Shown piece after piece: positions 12,512-23,982 of a DNA stretch of 64,000 nucleotides (position 1 is its first letter; each line of letters opens with the position of its first letter). A program made the position numbers and the translations under genes. Origin of the DNA: Xanthomonas sp. NCPPB 1128 (GTDB lineage: Bacteria; Pseudomonadota; Gammaproteobacteria; Xanthomonadales; Xanthomonadaceae). Where the stretch lies: assembly GCF_001043115.1 (NCBI RefSeq), contig NZ_LFME01000015.1, forward strand, positions 1 to 64,000, in the 5' to 3' direction. The notes below the pieces were generated by a model. That model saw only the letters and a list, made by a program, of their open reading frames with translations. It ran no database searches and was not told the DNA's origin.

Positions 12512-12551
12512 AGCCCCTCTCCCCCCGGGAGAGGGGTTGGGGTGAGGGTAC
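12512..12551. repeat. Interspersed repeat, family B copy 2
   Basis: AGCCCCTCTCC and GGGAGAGGGGTTGGGGTGAG reproduce one hairpin of family B and the conserved TGAGGGTAC tail, in the gap between the convergent eamA and diguanylate cyclase genes. Confidence 0.75.
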
Positions 12552-12669
12552 GGCGCGAAAGCGTCTACGCACTCTGCGTTCGCGAGACGACGCGCCTCCC
12601 CCCTGCGGGGTACTTTTTCCCGTGGAAGAAGGAGGAGCCTGAGCATCGTCCCGCAATGAAGTGACGCGC

Positions 12670-13737
12670 CTACGCCGCCAGCGACACGCAATCGCGGCCG
12701 GCGCGCTTGGCCTCGTACAGGGCCTGGTCGGCACGCTTGAGCAGGTCCTCGGCGCTCTCGCGGCCCTGCAGCGCGGCCACGCCGATGCTGGCAGTGAGCG
12801 GCACGCCGAGCTGCAGCAGGCTGGTGTCCTGGCGCAAGCGTTCGCAGGCGTGCACCGCCCGCGCCGCATCCAGGCCCGGCAGCAGCAACGCGAACTCCTC
12901 GCCGCCGTAGCGCGCCACCACGCTGTCCGGCGGCATCCGCGTGCGCAGCATCTCGGCCAGCGCCAACAACACCTCGTCGCCCTTGTCGTGGCCGTGCAGG
13001 TCGTTGACGCTCTTGAAATAATCCAGGTCCAGGATCGCCACGCTGAGCGGCGCGGCGCTCAGTTGCGCCGCCTCGGCATGGATCATCAGCGACGTGGCGA
13101 AGGCACGGCGATTGAGCAAGCCGGTCAGCGGATCGGTGCGCGCCTGCTCCAGCAGTTCGGCGTTGAGCGATTCCAACGCGTCCTGGTACTGCAGCAACTG
13201 CTGCTCGTACCACGCGCGTTCGCGCAGTTGCAGCGCCAGCGCGTGACTGCTGCGGCGCAGCTCGATCAACTGCATCACCTGCCGCGACAGCGCCTGCAAC
13301 GCTTCCAACTGCGCCGGCTCCAGGGTGCGCGGACGGTTGTCGAGCACGCAGACCGTGCCGACCGCCAGGCCGTCGCGGGTCAGCAACGGCGCGCCGGCGT
13401 AGAACCGCACTCCACCCTCGGTGACCAGCGGATTCTGCTGGAAGCGCGCATCGGCAGTGGCATCGGCGACCACCATGACCTGCTCCGGGGTCAGGATGGT
13501 GTGGCCGCAGAACGACTCGTCGCGCGCGTCGCTCAACAGGCACACGTTGCGCTGCGCCTTCAGCCATTGGCGCTCGTCGTCCACCAGCGAGATCAGCGCC
13601 GAGGGCGCGTTGCACAGCTTGGCGGCGATGTCGACCAAATCGTCGTAGGACGTTTCCGGTTCGGTATCGAGGATCTGCAATGCGTGCAGCGCCTGCAGGC
13701 GCGCGGCTTCGTTGTCGGGCTTGCGGGGCTTGATCAC
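12670..13737 (-). CDS. GAF-GGDEF diguanylate cyclase
   Basis: A 355-residue signalling enzyme likely to make cyclic di-GMP. An N-terminal GAF domain (about residues 10-160, beginning ALHALQILDTEPE) is followed by a short coiled linker and a GGDEF domain with an intact active site, ARYGGEEFALLLP, and the LDYFKSVND metal-binding region. The allosteric I-site RxxD before the GGEEF motif is absent; the local sequence is RMPPDSVVARY. No transmembrane segment or signal peptide is visible. The start is a GTG just before IKPRKPDNEA; codons further upstream look noncoding. Confidence 0.88.
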   Translation of the reverse strand: MIKPRKPDNEAARLQALHALQILDTEPETSYDDLVDIAAKLCNAPSALISLVDDERQWLKAQRNVCLLSDARDESFCGHTILTPEQVMVVADATADARFQQNPLVTEGGVRFYAGAPLLTRDGLAVGTVCVLDNRPRTLEPAQLEALQALSRQVMQLIELRRSSHALALQLRERAWYEQQLLQYQDALESLNAELLEQARTDPLTGLLNRRAFATSLMIHAEAAQLSAAPLSVAILDLDYFKSVNDLHGHDKGDEVLLALAEMLRTRMPPDSVVARYGGEEFALLLPGLDAARAVHACERLRQDTSLLQLGVPLTASIGVAALQGRESAEDLLKRADQALYEAKRAGRDCVSLAA

Positions 13738-13870
13738 GGGATACCCGGCGGCGGCGATGGTTCGCGTTGCGCAGTATGGCCAAATCCGCGGCGGACGCCA
13801 GCCCAGGCGGACGCACCGCCGGCGCAGGCTGGCCGCGTGGCGGCGGCCGGCCACCGACACTGCGACGTGG

Positions 13871-14590
13871 TTACCACTCCTGACGCTGCGGCAGCAGGCC
13901 GTGCAGTTCCTGCTCGGTAAGATTGCGCCACTGGCCCGGCTTCAGCGCGCCGAGCTTGATGTTGTCGATCCGCACGCGGCGCAACTGGGTGACGCGGTAG
14001 TCGAACGCGGCCGCCATCAGCCGGATCTGTCGGTTGAGCCCCTGCTCCAGCACGATGCGGAAGCCGAACTTGGCGATCCGCGCGGTGCGGCACGGCAGCG
14101 TCATCTGGTCGTGCACACGCACGCCGCGCGCCATGCCGCGCAGGAATTCGTCGGTGACCGGCTTGTTCACCGCCACCAGGTATTCCTTCTGGTGGCGGTT
14201 CTCGGCGCGCAGGATCTCGTTGACGATGTCGCCGTTGCTGGTCATCAGGATCAGCCCCTCGGACTCCTTGTCCAGGCGCCCGATCGGGAAGATGCGCTGC
14301 TCGTGGCCGACGAAGTCGACGATGTTGCCCTTGACCGCGCTCTCGGTGGTGCAGGTCACCCCGACCGGCTTGTTCAGCGCGATGTAGACGTGGCGGCGGC
14401 CGCTCTTGGCCTTGGCGCGCGCGCGCAACGGCTGCCCGTCGACCTTGACCTCGTCACCCTCGCCCACCACCGACCCGACCCCGCCCGGCATGCCGTTGAC
14501 GGTGACCCGGCGCGCAGCGATCAGCCGATCGGCCTCGCGGCGCGAGCAAAAACCGGTCTCGGCGATGTGCTTGTTGAGGCGGACTGGCAT
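13871..14590 (-). CDS. rluF: 23S rRNA pseudouridine synthase RluF
   Basis: RluF makes pseudouridine in 23S rRNA (U2604 in E. coli). The 239 residues comprise an S4 RNA-binding domain (LNKHIAETGFCSRREADRLI) and a catalytic domain with the family aspartate in GRLDKESEGLILMTSNGD. NRQIRLMAAAFDYRVTQLRR follows near the C-terminus. The start is the ATG at MPVRLNK; upstream lies family C repeat sequence. The protein fits RluF better than RluB, but the symbol rests on motif recognition. Confidence 0.88.
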   Translation of the reverse strand: MPVRLNKHIAETGFCSRREADRLIAARRVTVNGMPGGVGSVVGEGDEVKVDGQPLRARAKAKSGRRHVYIALNKPVGVTCTTESAVKGNIVDFVGHEQRIFPIGRLDKESEGLILMTSNGDIVNEILRAENRHQKEYLVAVNKPVTDEFLRGMARGVRVHDQMTLPCRTARIAKFGFRIVLEQGLNRQIRLMAAAFDYRVTQLRRVRIDNIKLGALKPGQWRNLTEQELHGLLPQRQEW

Positions 14591-14594
14591 GGGC

Positions 14595-14624
14595 TGGGAT
14601 TCGGGATTGGGAATTGGGGATTCG
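14595..14624. repeat. G-rich interspersed repeat, family C copy 5
   Basis: GGGATTCGGGATTGGGAATT and a further GGGGATTCG, G-rich on the plus strand, end five bases from the rluF start codon. With copy 6 in the opposite orientation it brackets the deaD-rluF gap. Confidence 0.75.
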
Positions 14625-14782
14625 TCAAAGCAGGGTCGCGTGTCGTGCGGGAACACAGGAAGTCGGACAGCGGCGCGAAAGACTGGAACGAACGTAGCCG
14701 TTTGCCGCACGCCTGAGCCATAGCACGTGACTGCCTAGTCCACGGCATCGCAGGGAAAAATCAGAATCGGGGAACGCGCTTG

Positions 14783-14815
14783 CGAATCCCCAATCCCGAC
14801 TCCCCAATCCCAGCC
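14783..14815. repeat. G-rich interspersed repeat, family C copy 6
   Basis: Units of GGGATTGGGGAGTCGGGATT type, G-rich on the minus strand, begin three bases after the deaD stop codon and so lie in the deaD 3' untranslated RNA. Four G-runs are present. Confidence 0.75.
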
Positions 14816-14817
14816 TC

Positions 14818-16785
<1,968 letters not shown>

Positions 16786-17048
16786 GGGAGACTCCGGGGG
16801 CGCCGCAGAGAACCGGCAGGCGCAAAGAAGCCCCTATTGTGCGCCCTGCCGGGCCGCATGTCGAAACCAGGTGAACGGCACCGTTCAGGCGTGACCCGCT
16901 CCGCACTGCCGGCCGCCAGCCATCGCGGCCGCCTCCAGCAGGCGCGGCGCCGCAGGCCGCGGCAACGGCGACAGCGGCAACCGCAAACATGGCGGGCGTT
17001 TTGCCCGTGAATGACCGACAATGGGCGCCGATTTCCGAGCAAGCCCCA

Positions 17049-17270
17049 ATGCAGACCATCGATCTCCAGCTAGAAAGCGACTATGTGGAACTCAAGCACC
17101 TGTTGAAACTGACCGGCCTGTGCGACAGCGGCGGTGCGGCCAAGGCCGTGATCAGCGAAGGCCAGGAGCGCGTGGACGGGGAGGTCGAACTGCGCAAGGC
17201 CTGCAAGGTGCGCGCGGGCCAGGTGGTGCAGCTGGGCGACGTACAGGTGCAGGTGCTCGGCAAGGTATGA
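17049..17270 (+). CDS. S4-domain RNA-binding protein (YbcJ-like)
   Basis: The 73-residue protein is a single S4 fold: LKHLLKLTGLCDSGGAAKAV, then GQERVDGEVELRKACKVRAG, as in E. coli YbcJ. It probably binds structured RNA; the exact target is unknown. The start MQTIDLQLES gives the family length. A GACAAT hexamer 23 nt before the start may be the -10 element. Confidence 0.88.
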   Translation: MQTIDLQLESDYVELKHLLKLTGLCDSGGAAKAVISEGQERVDGEVELRKACKVRAGQVVQLGDVQVQVLGKV

Positions 17271-17337
17271 CCGCCATCGGCGCGCCCGGCCTGCCCCTCG
17301 CCGGCCGGCGCTGCCGGATACCACGGGTCGCCGGGCG

Positions 17338-17667
17338 ATGCTGATCACGCTCGGCATCCGCAACATCGCGCCGTCCGCGGAGGATCCGCGCCACGACGTG
17401 TACATCGCGCAGCTCGATCCCGACGCAGCGCGGCCGTTCTGCCTGGGGCAGTCCATCCGCGGCGGGCATGCCGAGCGCGGCGGCTCCATCCACCTGGCGC
17501 TGGACGAACTGGAGGCCTGGCCTGGCGACTGGCGCCAGCACCTGCGCCACGCCGGCTGCGCCTGGGCCATCGCCCCGATCGAAGCGGCGCTGCGCTCCGG
17601 CGAACTGCAGAGCGCCCTCGACGCGCTGGTCGCCGGTGCGGAACAGCGGCGCGGCGACGCCAGTTAG
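17338..17667 (+). CDS. Conserved-looking hypothetical protein, 109 aa
   Basis: I do not recognise this protein. It is acidic, has no membrane segment or signal peptide, and has codon use like its neighbours with strong third-position GC. It follows the S4-domain gene by 67 bp on the same strand and may share its transcript. The start ATG lies shortly after GCCGGGCG, a poor binding site. Confidence 0.6.
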   Translation: MLITLGIRNIAPSAEDPRHDVYIAQLDPDAARPFCLGQSIRGGHAERGGSIHLALDELEAWPGDWRQHLRHAGCAWAIAPIEAALRSGELQSALDALVAGAEQRRGDAS

Positions 17668-17678
17668 CCGCCGCTGAG

Positions 17679-17709
17679 ATCGGGAGTCGGGATTCGGGAT
17701 TGAAGATTC
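17679..17709. repeat. G-rich interspersed repeat, family C copy 7
   Basis: GGGAGTCGGGATTCGGGATT, G-rich on the plus strand, starts 12 nt after the stop of the 109-aa gene and 36 nt before family A copy 3. Only three G-runs remain. Confidence 0.7.
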
Positions 17710-17744
17710 GCCACAGCGCCGCCCAGTGTGTATCGCGTCCCCGC

Positions 17745-17810
17745 GTAGGAGCGGCTTCAGCCGCGACAGGCGCCACCGGTAACGCCCATCGCGGCTGAAG
17801 CCGCTCCTAC
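17745..17810. repeat. Interspersed palindromic repeat, family A copy 3
   Basis: GTAGGAGCGGCTTCAGCCGC and GCGGCTGAAGCCGCTCCTAC are perfect 20-bp complements around a 26-nt centre. The element lies between convergent genes and could end either transcript as a hairpin, though it has no T-run. Confidence 0.85.
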
Positions 17811-17898
17811 GACAAACGGAAGCGCTTCAAATCCCTCCTGGCGAAAGCCAAGCCGCGCAGAGCATCGATAGACACGCATGCATCGGCACGACCGCCCC

Positions 17899-19086
17899 TC
17901 AGCGCGCCACGGCCGCAACGCGCTGGGTCAGATGTGCAGCGATGGCACGCTTGAACGGCGCGACCCGGTCGGCCACGCGTAGCGCGGCGCTGCGCAGGGC
18001 ACGGGCCGGCAGGCGGTCGTCGGTGTACAACGCGGCGATCGCGTTGGTCGCCTCGTACAGCGGCCGCGTGGCCAAGCGGTGGCCGCGCTGGTAGGCGGCC
18101 AGCAGGTCGGGCGCGGCAATATCGCCGCCACGCGCCACCGCCGCGTGCAGCGCGCGCGCCAGCCGTGCCTGGCTTTGCAGGCCGAAGTTGAACCCATGTG
18201 CGGTCACCGGATGCATGCCCACCGCGGCGTCGCCGATCAAGGCATAGCGCTCGGCGACGAAGCGCTGCGCATAGACGGCCACCAGCGGATAGGCCTGCGG
18301 CCGCACCAGCGGCGTCATCGCGCCCAGGCGATGCTCGAAGCAGGCACTGATCTCCGCCCCCAGCTCTGCCTCGTCCATCTGCAGCAGTGCCTGCGCGCGC
18401 TCCGGCGGCAGGGTCAGCACCGCCGAGGCCTCGCTGCCGTGCAGCGGCAGCAAGGCCATGGTGCGGCCGTAGCCGAACCACTCCCAGGCGGTCTGATGGT
18501 GCGGGCGCTCGTGGCGCACCCGGCACACCAGCATGGTGCGGCCGAAATCGCGCAGCTGTGCGCCAATCCCGCTCATGCGCCGGGTGCTGGAGAAGCGGCT
18601 GTCGGCCGCCACCACCAGGCGCGCGGCCACGTTGCGCCCGTCGGAGAGCTGCACCTGCGCCTGGCGCGCGTCGCGGCGCAGTGCCTGCACCGAGACACCG
18701 TCGAGCAGGGTCAGACCAGGCTGGTCCTGCACCGCGGCGAACGCGGCGCGGCGGATCAGGTGATTGGGCACCAGCCAGCCGAGGTCGCCACGGCCGCCCT
18801 CGCCCGCGGCGAAGGTCAGCGCGAACGGCGAGGAACCGTTCATCACCCGCGCATCGCGCAGCGGCGCGATCGCCTGCGGGTCGATCCGCACCCACAGGCC
18901 CAACTGTTCCAGCAATGCCCGCGAGGCATGGGTCAGCGCGATCTCGCGGCCGTCGAAGGCGGCCTCGGCCAGCGCCACGCACGGCTGCGGCTCGATCAGC
19001 GCCAGCGACAGGCCGCTGCCGGCCAGCGCGCGGGCGAAGCACAGGCCGGCAGGGCCGGCCCCGACGATGGCGATATCCACTTGCAT
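17899..19086 (-). CDS. FAD-dependent hydroxylase, UbiH/UbiM family
   Basis: A 395-residue flavin monooxygenase of the ubiquinone-hydroxylase group. The dinucleotide-binding GAGPAGLCFARAL motif is at residues 8-20, and the second FAD motif YALIGDAAVGMHPVTAHG precedes FNFGLQSQARLARAL. The HPVTAHGFN form resembles UbiM-type hydroxylases more than classic UbiH, but I cannot decide by eye. It would add a ring hydroxyl in ubiquinone synthesis. Upstream GGAG and a TATGCT hexamer about 30 nt before the start suggest its own promoter. Confidence 0.78.
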   Translation of the reverse strand: MQVDIAIVGAGPAGLCFARALAGSGLSLALIEPQPCVALAEAAFDGREIALTHASRALLEQLGLWVRIDPQAIAPLRDARVMNGSSPFALTFAAGEGGRGDLGWLVPNHLIRRAAFAAVQDQPGLTLLDGVSVQALRRDARQAQVQLSDGRNVAARLVVAADSRFSSTRRMSGIGAQLRDFGRTMLVCRVRHERPHHQTAWEWFGYGRTMALLPLHGSEASAVLTLPPERAQALLQMDEAELGAEISACFEHRLGAMTPLVRPQAYPLVAVYAQRFVAERYALIGDAAVGMHPVTAHGFNFGLQSQARLARALHAAVARGGDIAAPDLLAAYQRGHRLATRPLYEATNAIAALYTDDRLPARALRSAALRVADRVAPFKRAIAAHLTQRVAAVAR

Positions 19087-19185
19087 GCGGCGACTCCGTG
19101 ATCGGACCCGGCCAGCATACGACCGCTGCGCGCCGCGTCCTTGATCTGGATCAGCGCTGCGACGATCGGTCGCAGCCTGCCATGC

Positions 19186-19575
19186 TCAGAACAACGCCCA
19201 CACCAGTTGCAGGATCGCCCACAGCGACACCACCCATACCAGGCTGCGCACGTACGGCACGCCCGCCGCGTACAGCGGCACGTAGGCCACCCGCGCCCAC
19301 AGGTAGATCTGCGCCGACAGCGCGGTGTGCGCATCGCCCTTGCCCAGCGCCGCCACCGCCACCGCCGCGGCGGCGAAGAACGGGAAGGTCTCCAGGAAGT
19401 TGCGCAGCGCGCGGTCCAGGCGCCCGGCCACGCCAGCCGGCGGCGGTTGCGGCGCATCGCGCGCGCTGGCGTTCCATTTCACCCCGCGCTGCGCGGTGAC
19501 GAAGGCGGAGGCGAGCAGCAGTTGCGCGATCCCGAGCAGGATCGCCCAGGCCAGCATGCGGATTTCGACGGGCAT
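19186..19575 (-). CDS. MAPEG family membrane protein
   Basis: The 129-residue protein has four hydrophobic segments and the MAPEG pattern: an N-terminal helix, a loop with RGVKWNASARD, the helix ALRNFLETFPFFAAAAV with the conserved N-x3-F-P, and YLWARVAYVPLYAAGVPYVR. Eukaryotic MAPEG enzymes act with glutathione or eicosanoids; bacterial members are mostly uncharacterised. It precedes the UbiM-like gene on the same strand by 99 bp. Confidence 0.88.
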   Translation of the reverse strand: MPVEIRMLAWAILLGIAQLLLASAFVTAQRGVKWNASARDAPQPPPAGVAGRLDRALRNFLETFPFFAAAAVAVAALGKGDAHTALSAQIYLWARVAYVPLYAAGVPYVRSLVWVVSLWAILQLVWALF

Positions 19576-19618
19576 CGGAGCCTCTAAGGGAAAGGGAAGA
19601 CGGCGCGCAGCATGCCGC

Positions 19619-20209
19619 TCAGTCGGGCAGGCCGACGTGATAGCCGACCAGGCGCCAGGTCTTGTCCTCGTCCAGCCGCAACGACACCAGTTCGCGCACC
19701 GGCTGCGGCGCATTGGCGAAGCGGCTGGGGAAGCTGATGTTGACGTAGGTGCCCGGGGGCACCTGCGAGCCGGCGGCGTACTGCACCCGCGCCACGCTGG
19801 CGACGCCGCGGCCGAGCAGCGCACCCAGCCGCGCGCGCGCGGCATCGATTTCGCGCACGAACACGGCGCGGGTCACCGCCTTCTTCGCCACCACCGAGAC
19901 GCCGTCCCACAACTCGCCGGTGCGCCCCGCATCGACCAGTTGCGCGGCGCGCAGGCCGGCCTGCGCCATCTGCGCGTCCTGCTTGGCCAGCGGTCCGGGC
20001 GCGGGTGCGGCAGCGCCGGCATGGCGCGGCACCGGTTTCGGGGCCGCCGCGGGAGTGGCAGCAGGTGCGGCGGGTGCCGCTGGCGGAGCAGCAGGCGGCG
20101 CAGGTGCAGCCGACGGCGTCGGCGCCGCGGTTTGCGCAGCGGCGGCACCGGAAACGAGAGTCAGCAGGACAACAGCCAGACGAAACGGGACGGAGATGGA
20201 CAAGGACAT
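19619..20209 (-). CDS. Secreted DUF4019-type protein with Ala/Pro-rich linker
   Basis: A 196-residue exported protein. A signal peptide (RLAVVLLTLVSGAAAAQ) leads into a long Ala/Pro-rich low-complexity linker (about residues 27-70). A small C-terminal domain resembling DUF4019 follows, ending WRLVGYHVGLP. The function is unknown; linker length suggests a domain held away from an anchor or the cell wall. It is 43 bp upstream of the MAPEG gene and probably co-transcribed. Confidence 0.72.
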   Translation of the reverse strand: MSLSISVPFRLAVVLLTLVSGAAAAQTAAPTPSAAPAPPAAPPAAPAAPAATPAAAPKPVPRHAGAAAPAPGPLAKQDAQMAQAGLRAAQLVDAGRTGELWDGVSVVAKKAVTRAVFVREIDAARARLGALLGRGVASVARVQYAAGSQVPPGTYVNISFPSRFANAPQPVRELVSLRLDEDKTWRLVGYHVGLPD

Positions 20210-20271
20210 CGCTCGGCAGCGGCGGTGGCAAGGTCCGCAGTCTACGCCGCGCTCGCGCGCCAGCGCAGCGC

Positions 20272-20538
20272 CTACGGCGTCTCCTCCCCAGGCGCCGCGA
20301 CGGCGGCGGCCGGCGCGGCGTAACGCTGGCGGTGCCAGGCACGCCAACTCACCCACAACGCCCAGGCGGTGGCCGCCAGCAGGCCGAACAGGCTGAGCAG
20401 CGAGCCGATCCGCGCCAGCCAGGGCGCGTGCAGGCCGTTGGCGAGGTGCAGCAGCACTTCGGCGATCACGAAGCCGCCCAACGCCAGCAACGCCGGGGGC
20501 AGATACAGCCGCAGCATCAAGCGGGTTCCGGCGGCCAT
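20272..20538 (-). CDS. Small inner-membrane protein, 88 aa
   Basis: Unrecognised. Two hydrophobic helices (LYLPPALLALGGFVIAEVLL and IGSLLSLFGLLAATAWALWV) are joined by a short loop and followed by an arginine-rich, then Ala/Pro-rich tail, so both ends should be cytoplasmic. It lies between the DUF4019-type gene and the ClpP-fold lipoprotein gene on the same strand with short gaps, consistent with one envelope operon. Confidence 0.65.
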   Translation of the reverse strand: MAAGTRLMLRLYLPPALLALGGFVIAEVLLHLANGLHAPWLARIGSLLSLFGLLAATAWALWVSWRAWHRQRYAAPAAAVAAPGEETP

Positions 20539-20624
20539 GCGCGTGCTCCGGGATGGGATGCGGCGACGCTAGCCCCGCGTCCATGCCCGCCACGTGAATG
20601 GGTGGCACGCGCCGCAGCGGCCGT

Positions 20625-21695
20625 TCAGGCGCCGGGGGAAGCCAGCGGCAGCGTCGCCACGTCGATCTCCGACAGCGGGCTTTCCATCGGGCAGGCCTGG
20701 TCCGGGAATCCGAAGCGCTGCTTCAGCGCCTGGCCGCAGGCAGTCAGGCTTTCCAGATCCACGTCCTTGCGGGTCTTGCACTCCTGGTCGAAGGCGACCA
20801 GGAACGCATCCTTGCGCCGCACGAAATCGTCGCCGCACTTGCGCAACTGCTTGATCCGCTCCAGATCGTCCTGCACCGCGTTGGTGCCGTCGAGCCCGTA
20901 CTGCTTGAGCTCGTCGCTAGTGAGCAGGCGCAGGCTGCGGTTGGGCACGGTCATCATCAGGTCGGCCACCGCCACCGCCACGCCGTTGCGCTCCAGGTAA
21001 TCCTTGACGTTGCCGTAGACCTCCTGCAGCTCGCGGTTGAGTTCGGCGCGCGAGGTCGCGGTGGAACTGATCCGCATCATCCGGTGGATGCCGACCTTGC
21101 CGGAGATCAGCCGGTTGTCGCCGGCGGCCAGCACGAACACGCAGGCGCTGTGGCAGACCGAGCCCTCGCGCACCCACACGGTCCAGCCGGATTCGCCGAT
21201 CGCATCGCCGGCGCGGATCGCCGCCTCGACCTGGCCGCCGCTGGAATCCAGGTCGAGCACGCGCTTGCCGATACCGGTCTGTTTAGCCACCTCGGCCAGC
21301 CGCCGCACCATGTCGGCGAAGCCGGCGTTGATCTTGCCGACATAGCGCACCCGCATCAGTCCACGCTCGCGGCACGGCGCCAGCGCCGCTTCCACGGCGG
21401 GCCGATCCAGCCCGGCCAATGGCTGGCCGTCGCCGGCTTCGGCGGCATAGTCGGTGTCGCAACTGACGAAGGCCTCGCCGTTCTCCAGGGTGGCCTCGTC
21501 CCAGGCCTGCGGGTCGCGCTTGGGCGTGGCCGCATGCGGCGGCGGTGGCGGCGGCGCGCCGATCGAGACCATGTGCTCGCCATCGGCGGACGGGCTGTCG
21601 GCGACGGTCCGCGGTGCCGACGCCGGCTGCTGCCCGCAGGCCAACAGGCCCAGGCAACACAGCGACAACCAGCAGAGTCTGAACGGAGCGGCCAA
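20625..21695 (-). CDS. Lipoprotein with ClpP/crotonase-like protease fold (COG3904-like)
   Basis: The 356-residue protein has a lipobox (CCLGLLAC) after a short hydrophobic segment, a proline run, then a domain like the COG3904 group: LDLDSSGGQVEAAIRAG, the candidate nucleophile serine in VCHSACVFVLAAG and the candidate histidine in VGIHRM. This is the order of ClpP-fold serine proteases. I chose a TTG start (MAAPFRLCWL...) since no in-frame ATG gives a signal peptide; GGA lies 7 nt before it. The substrate is unknown. Confidence 0.7.
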   Translation of the reverse strand: MAAPFRLCWLSLCCLGLLACGQQPASAPRTVADSPSADGEHMVSIGAPPPPPPHAATPKRDPQAWDEATLENGEAFVSCDTDYAAEAGDGQPLAGLDRPAVEAALAPCRERGLMRVRYVGKINAGFADMVRRLAEVAKQTGIGKRVLDLDSSGGQVEAAIRAGDAIGESGWTVWVREGSVCHSACVFVLAAGDNRLISGKVGIHRMMRISSTATSRAELNRELQEVYGNVKDYLERNGVAVAVADLMMTVPNRSLRLLTSDELKQYGLDGTNAVQDDLERIKQLRKCGDDFVRRKDAFLVAFDQECKTRKDVDLESLTACGQALKQRFGFPDQACPMESPLSEIDVATLPLASPGA

Positions 21696-21864
21696 ACGAA
21701 GGATCCATGGACGATACGAAAGACAGGCGCCAGGCACCTGCGGACCTAGTCTAGTGCCGCCGCGCGGAACCTCCCCAACTGCGCCTAAACCGCGGACGCC
21801 GCGGCCACGCGGCAGCGGCGGCATTGCTGTCCGAAAACGGCCAGTGCGCCGCGCCGAGGCCGAC

Positions 21865-21870
21865 TAGACT
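21865..21870 (+). promoter_or_regulatory. -10-like TAGACT directly before the ada-alkA start
   Basis: TAGACT ends 6 nt before the ATG at 21877, with no Shine-Dalgarno between. This is the leaderless geometry described for eamA. Confidence 0.4.
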
Positions 21871-21876
21871 GGCGCC

Positions 21877-23345
21877 ATGCCTGCCCTCGCCGCCACCGAC
21901 CACGCCCTCTACGACCGCGCCCGCCAATCCCGCGACGCGCGCTTCGACGGCGTGTTCTTCACCGCAGTGCGCAGCACCGGCATCTACTGCCGGCCGGTGT
22001 GCCCGGCACCGCCGCCCAAGCGCAGCAACGTGCGCTACTACCCCAGCGCGGCCGCGGCCGCGGCGGCCGGCTACCGGCCGTGCCTGCGCTGCCGGCCCGA
22101 ACTGTCGCCGGAGGCGCAGCAGCACCTGGGCGAAGAGGTCGTGCGGCGGGCCCTGGCGCTGATCGCCGAGGGCGCGCTGCAGGACGCCAGCGTCGCCGCG
22201 CTGGCTGCCGAACTGGGCATCAGCGCGCGGCAGCTGCAGCGCCTGTTCGTGGCCCAGCTCGGCGCCACCCCGGCGGCGGTGCACGCGACCCGGCGCCTGT
22301 TGCTGGCCAAGCAGTTGCTCACCGAGACCGCGTTGCCGATCACCCAGGTGGCGCTGGCGGCCGGCTTCAACAGCCTGCGCCGCTTCAACGCCGCCTTCCT
22401 GGACGGCTGCGGCATGCCGCCATCGGCGATCCGCAAGCAGCGCGCCGAGAGCCCCGGCGGCGACCTGGTGCTGCGCCTGGGCTACCGGCCGCCGCTGGAC
22501 TTCCCGGCGATGCTGGCGTTCCTGCGCAAGCGCGCGATCCCCGGCATCGAACGCATCGGCGAGGCCAGCTACGAGCGCGTGCTCGGCCCGTGCGAGGCCT
22601 CCACCCGCATCCGCGTCGAGGCCGATCCGCAGCGCCACGAGCTGCGCCTGCACATCGCCGCAGCCGATCCGCGCGCCATTCCCGACATCGTGCGCCGGGT
22701 GCGCCGCGTGTTCGATCTGGATGCCGACCTGCGCGCTGTGCATGCCACGCTCGGCGAGGATCCGCTGCTGGCGCGGGCCATCGCCCGGCGCCCCGGATTG
22801 CGCGTGCCGGGCGGCTGGGACGGCTTCGAAGTGGCGGTGCGCGCGGTGCTCGGCCAGCAGGTCAGCGTCGCCGGTGCCGCGACCCTGGCCGCGCGCCTGG
22901 TCGACCGGCATGGCGCCACGCGGCCCGGCCAGCCGCCGGGGCTGGATCGCGCGTTCCCGACGCCGCAGGCGCTGCGCGACGCACCGCTGGAAGCCATCGG
23001 CCTGCCGCGCTCGCGAGCCGCGACGATCCGTGCGCTGGCGCAGGCGGTGCTGGACGGCCGCCTGTCCTTCCGGGCCGGCCAGCGCCTGGACGATTTCGTC
23101 GCCCACGCCATCAGCTTGCCCGGCATCGGCGCCTGGACCGCGCAGTACATCGCGCTGCGCGCGCTCGGCCAGCCCGACGCCTTCCCCGCCGGCGACCTGG
23201 TGCTGCAGCGCATGCTCGGTGCGGACGGTGCGCGCCTGAGCGAACGCGCCACCGAGGCACGCGCGCAGGCCTGGCGGCCCTGGCGCGCCTACGCGGTGCT
23301 GCACCTGTGGCACCTGGCCAACGATCCTCCCGAGGAGACCTTTGC

Positions 23346-23349
<4 letters not shown>
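21877..23349 (+). CDS. alkA: Ada-type regulator fused to AlkA 3-methyladenine glycosylase
   Basis: A 490-residue three-part protein for alkylation damage. Residues 1-90 are the Ada zinc domain (FTAVRSTGIYCRPVCPA, then CLRCRPE), whose first cysteine accepts methyl groups from phosphotriesters. Residues 95-190 are an AraC-type helix-turn-helix. From about 200 is an AlkA glycosylase with the helix-hairpin-helix LPGIGAWTAQYIALRAL and the catalytic aspartate in FPAGDLVLQRML. It can thus sense damage and remove methylated bases. Its stop overlaps the ogt start by 4 bp, so the two are translationally coupled. Confidence 0.92.
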
Positions 23350-23873
<524 letters not shown>

Positions 23874-23970
23874 TCCCCGCGCCCTGCAGCGAATGCGACG
23901 GCGTCGCGCGCCGCCACAGTGCCGATGGACGCGCGACGGCCCTGTCTTCGCCACGTCACCGTGCGCGCCT

Positions 23971-23976
23971 TATGAT
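23971..23976 (+). promoter_or_regulatory. -10-like TATGAT directly before the NPP start
   Basis: TATGAT ends 6 nt before the ATG at 23983, close to the -10 consensus. Transcription would start at or beside the start codon, so a leaderless mRNA is likely. Confidence 0.5.
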
Positions 23977-23982
23977 GCCGCG

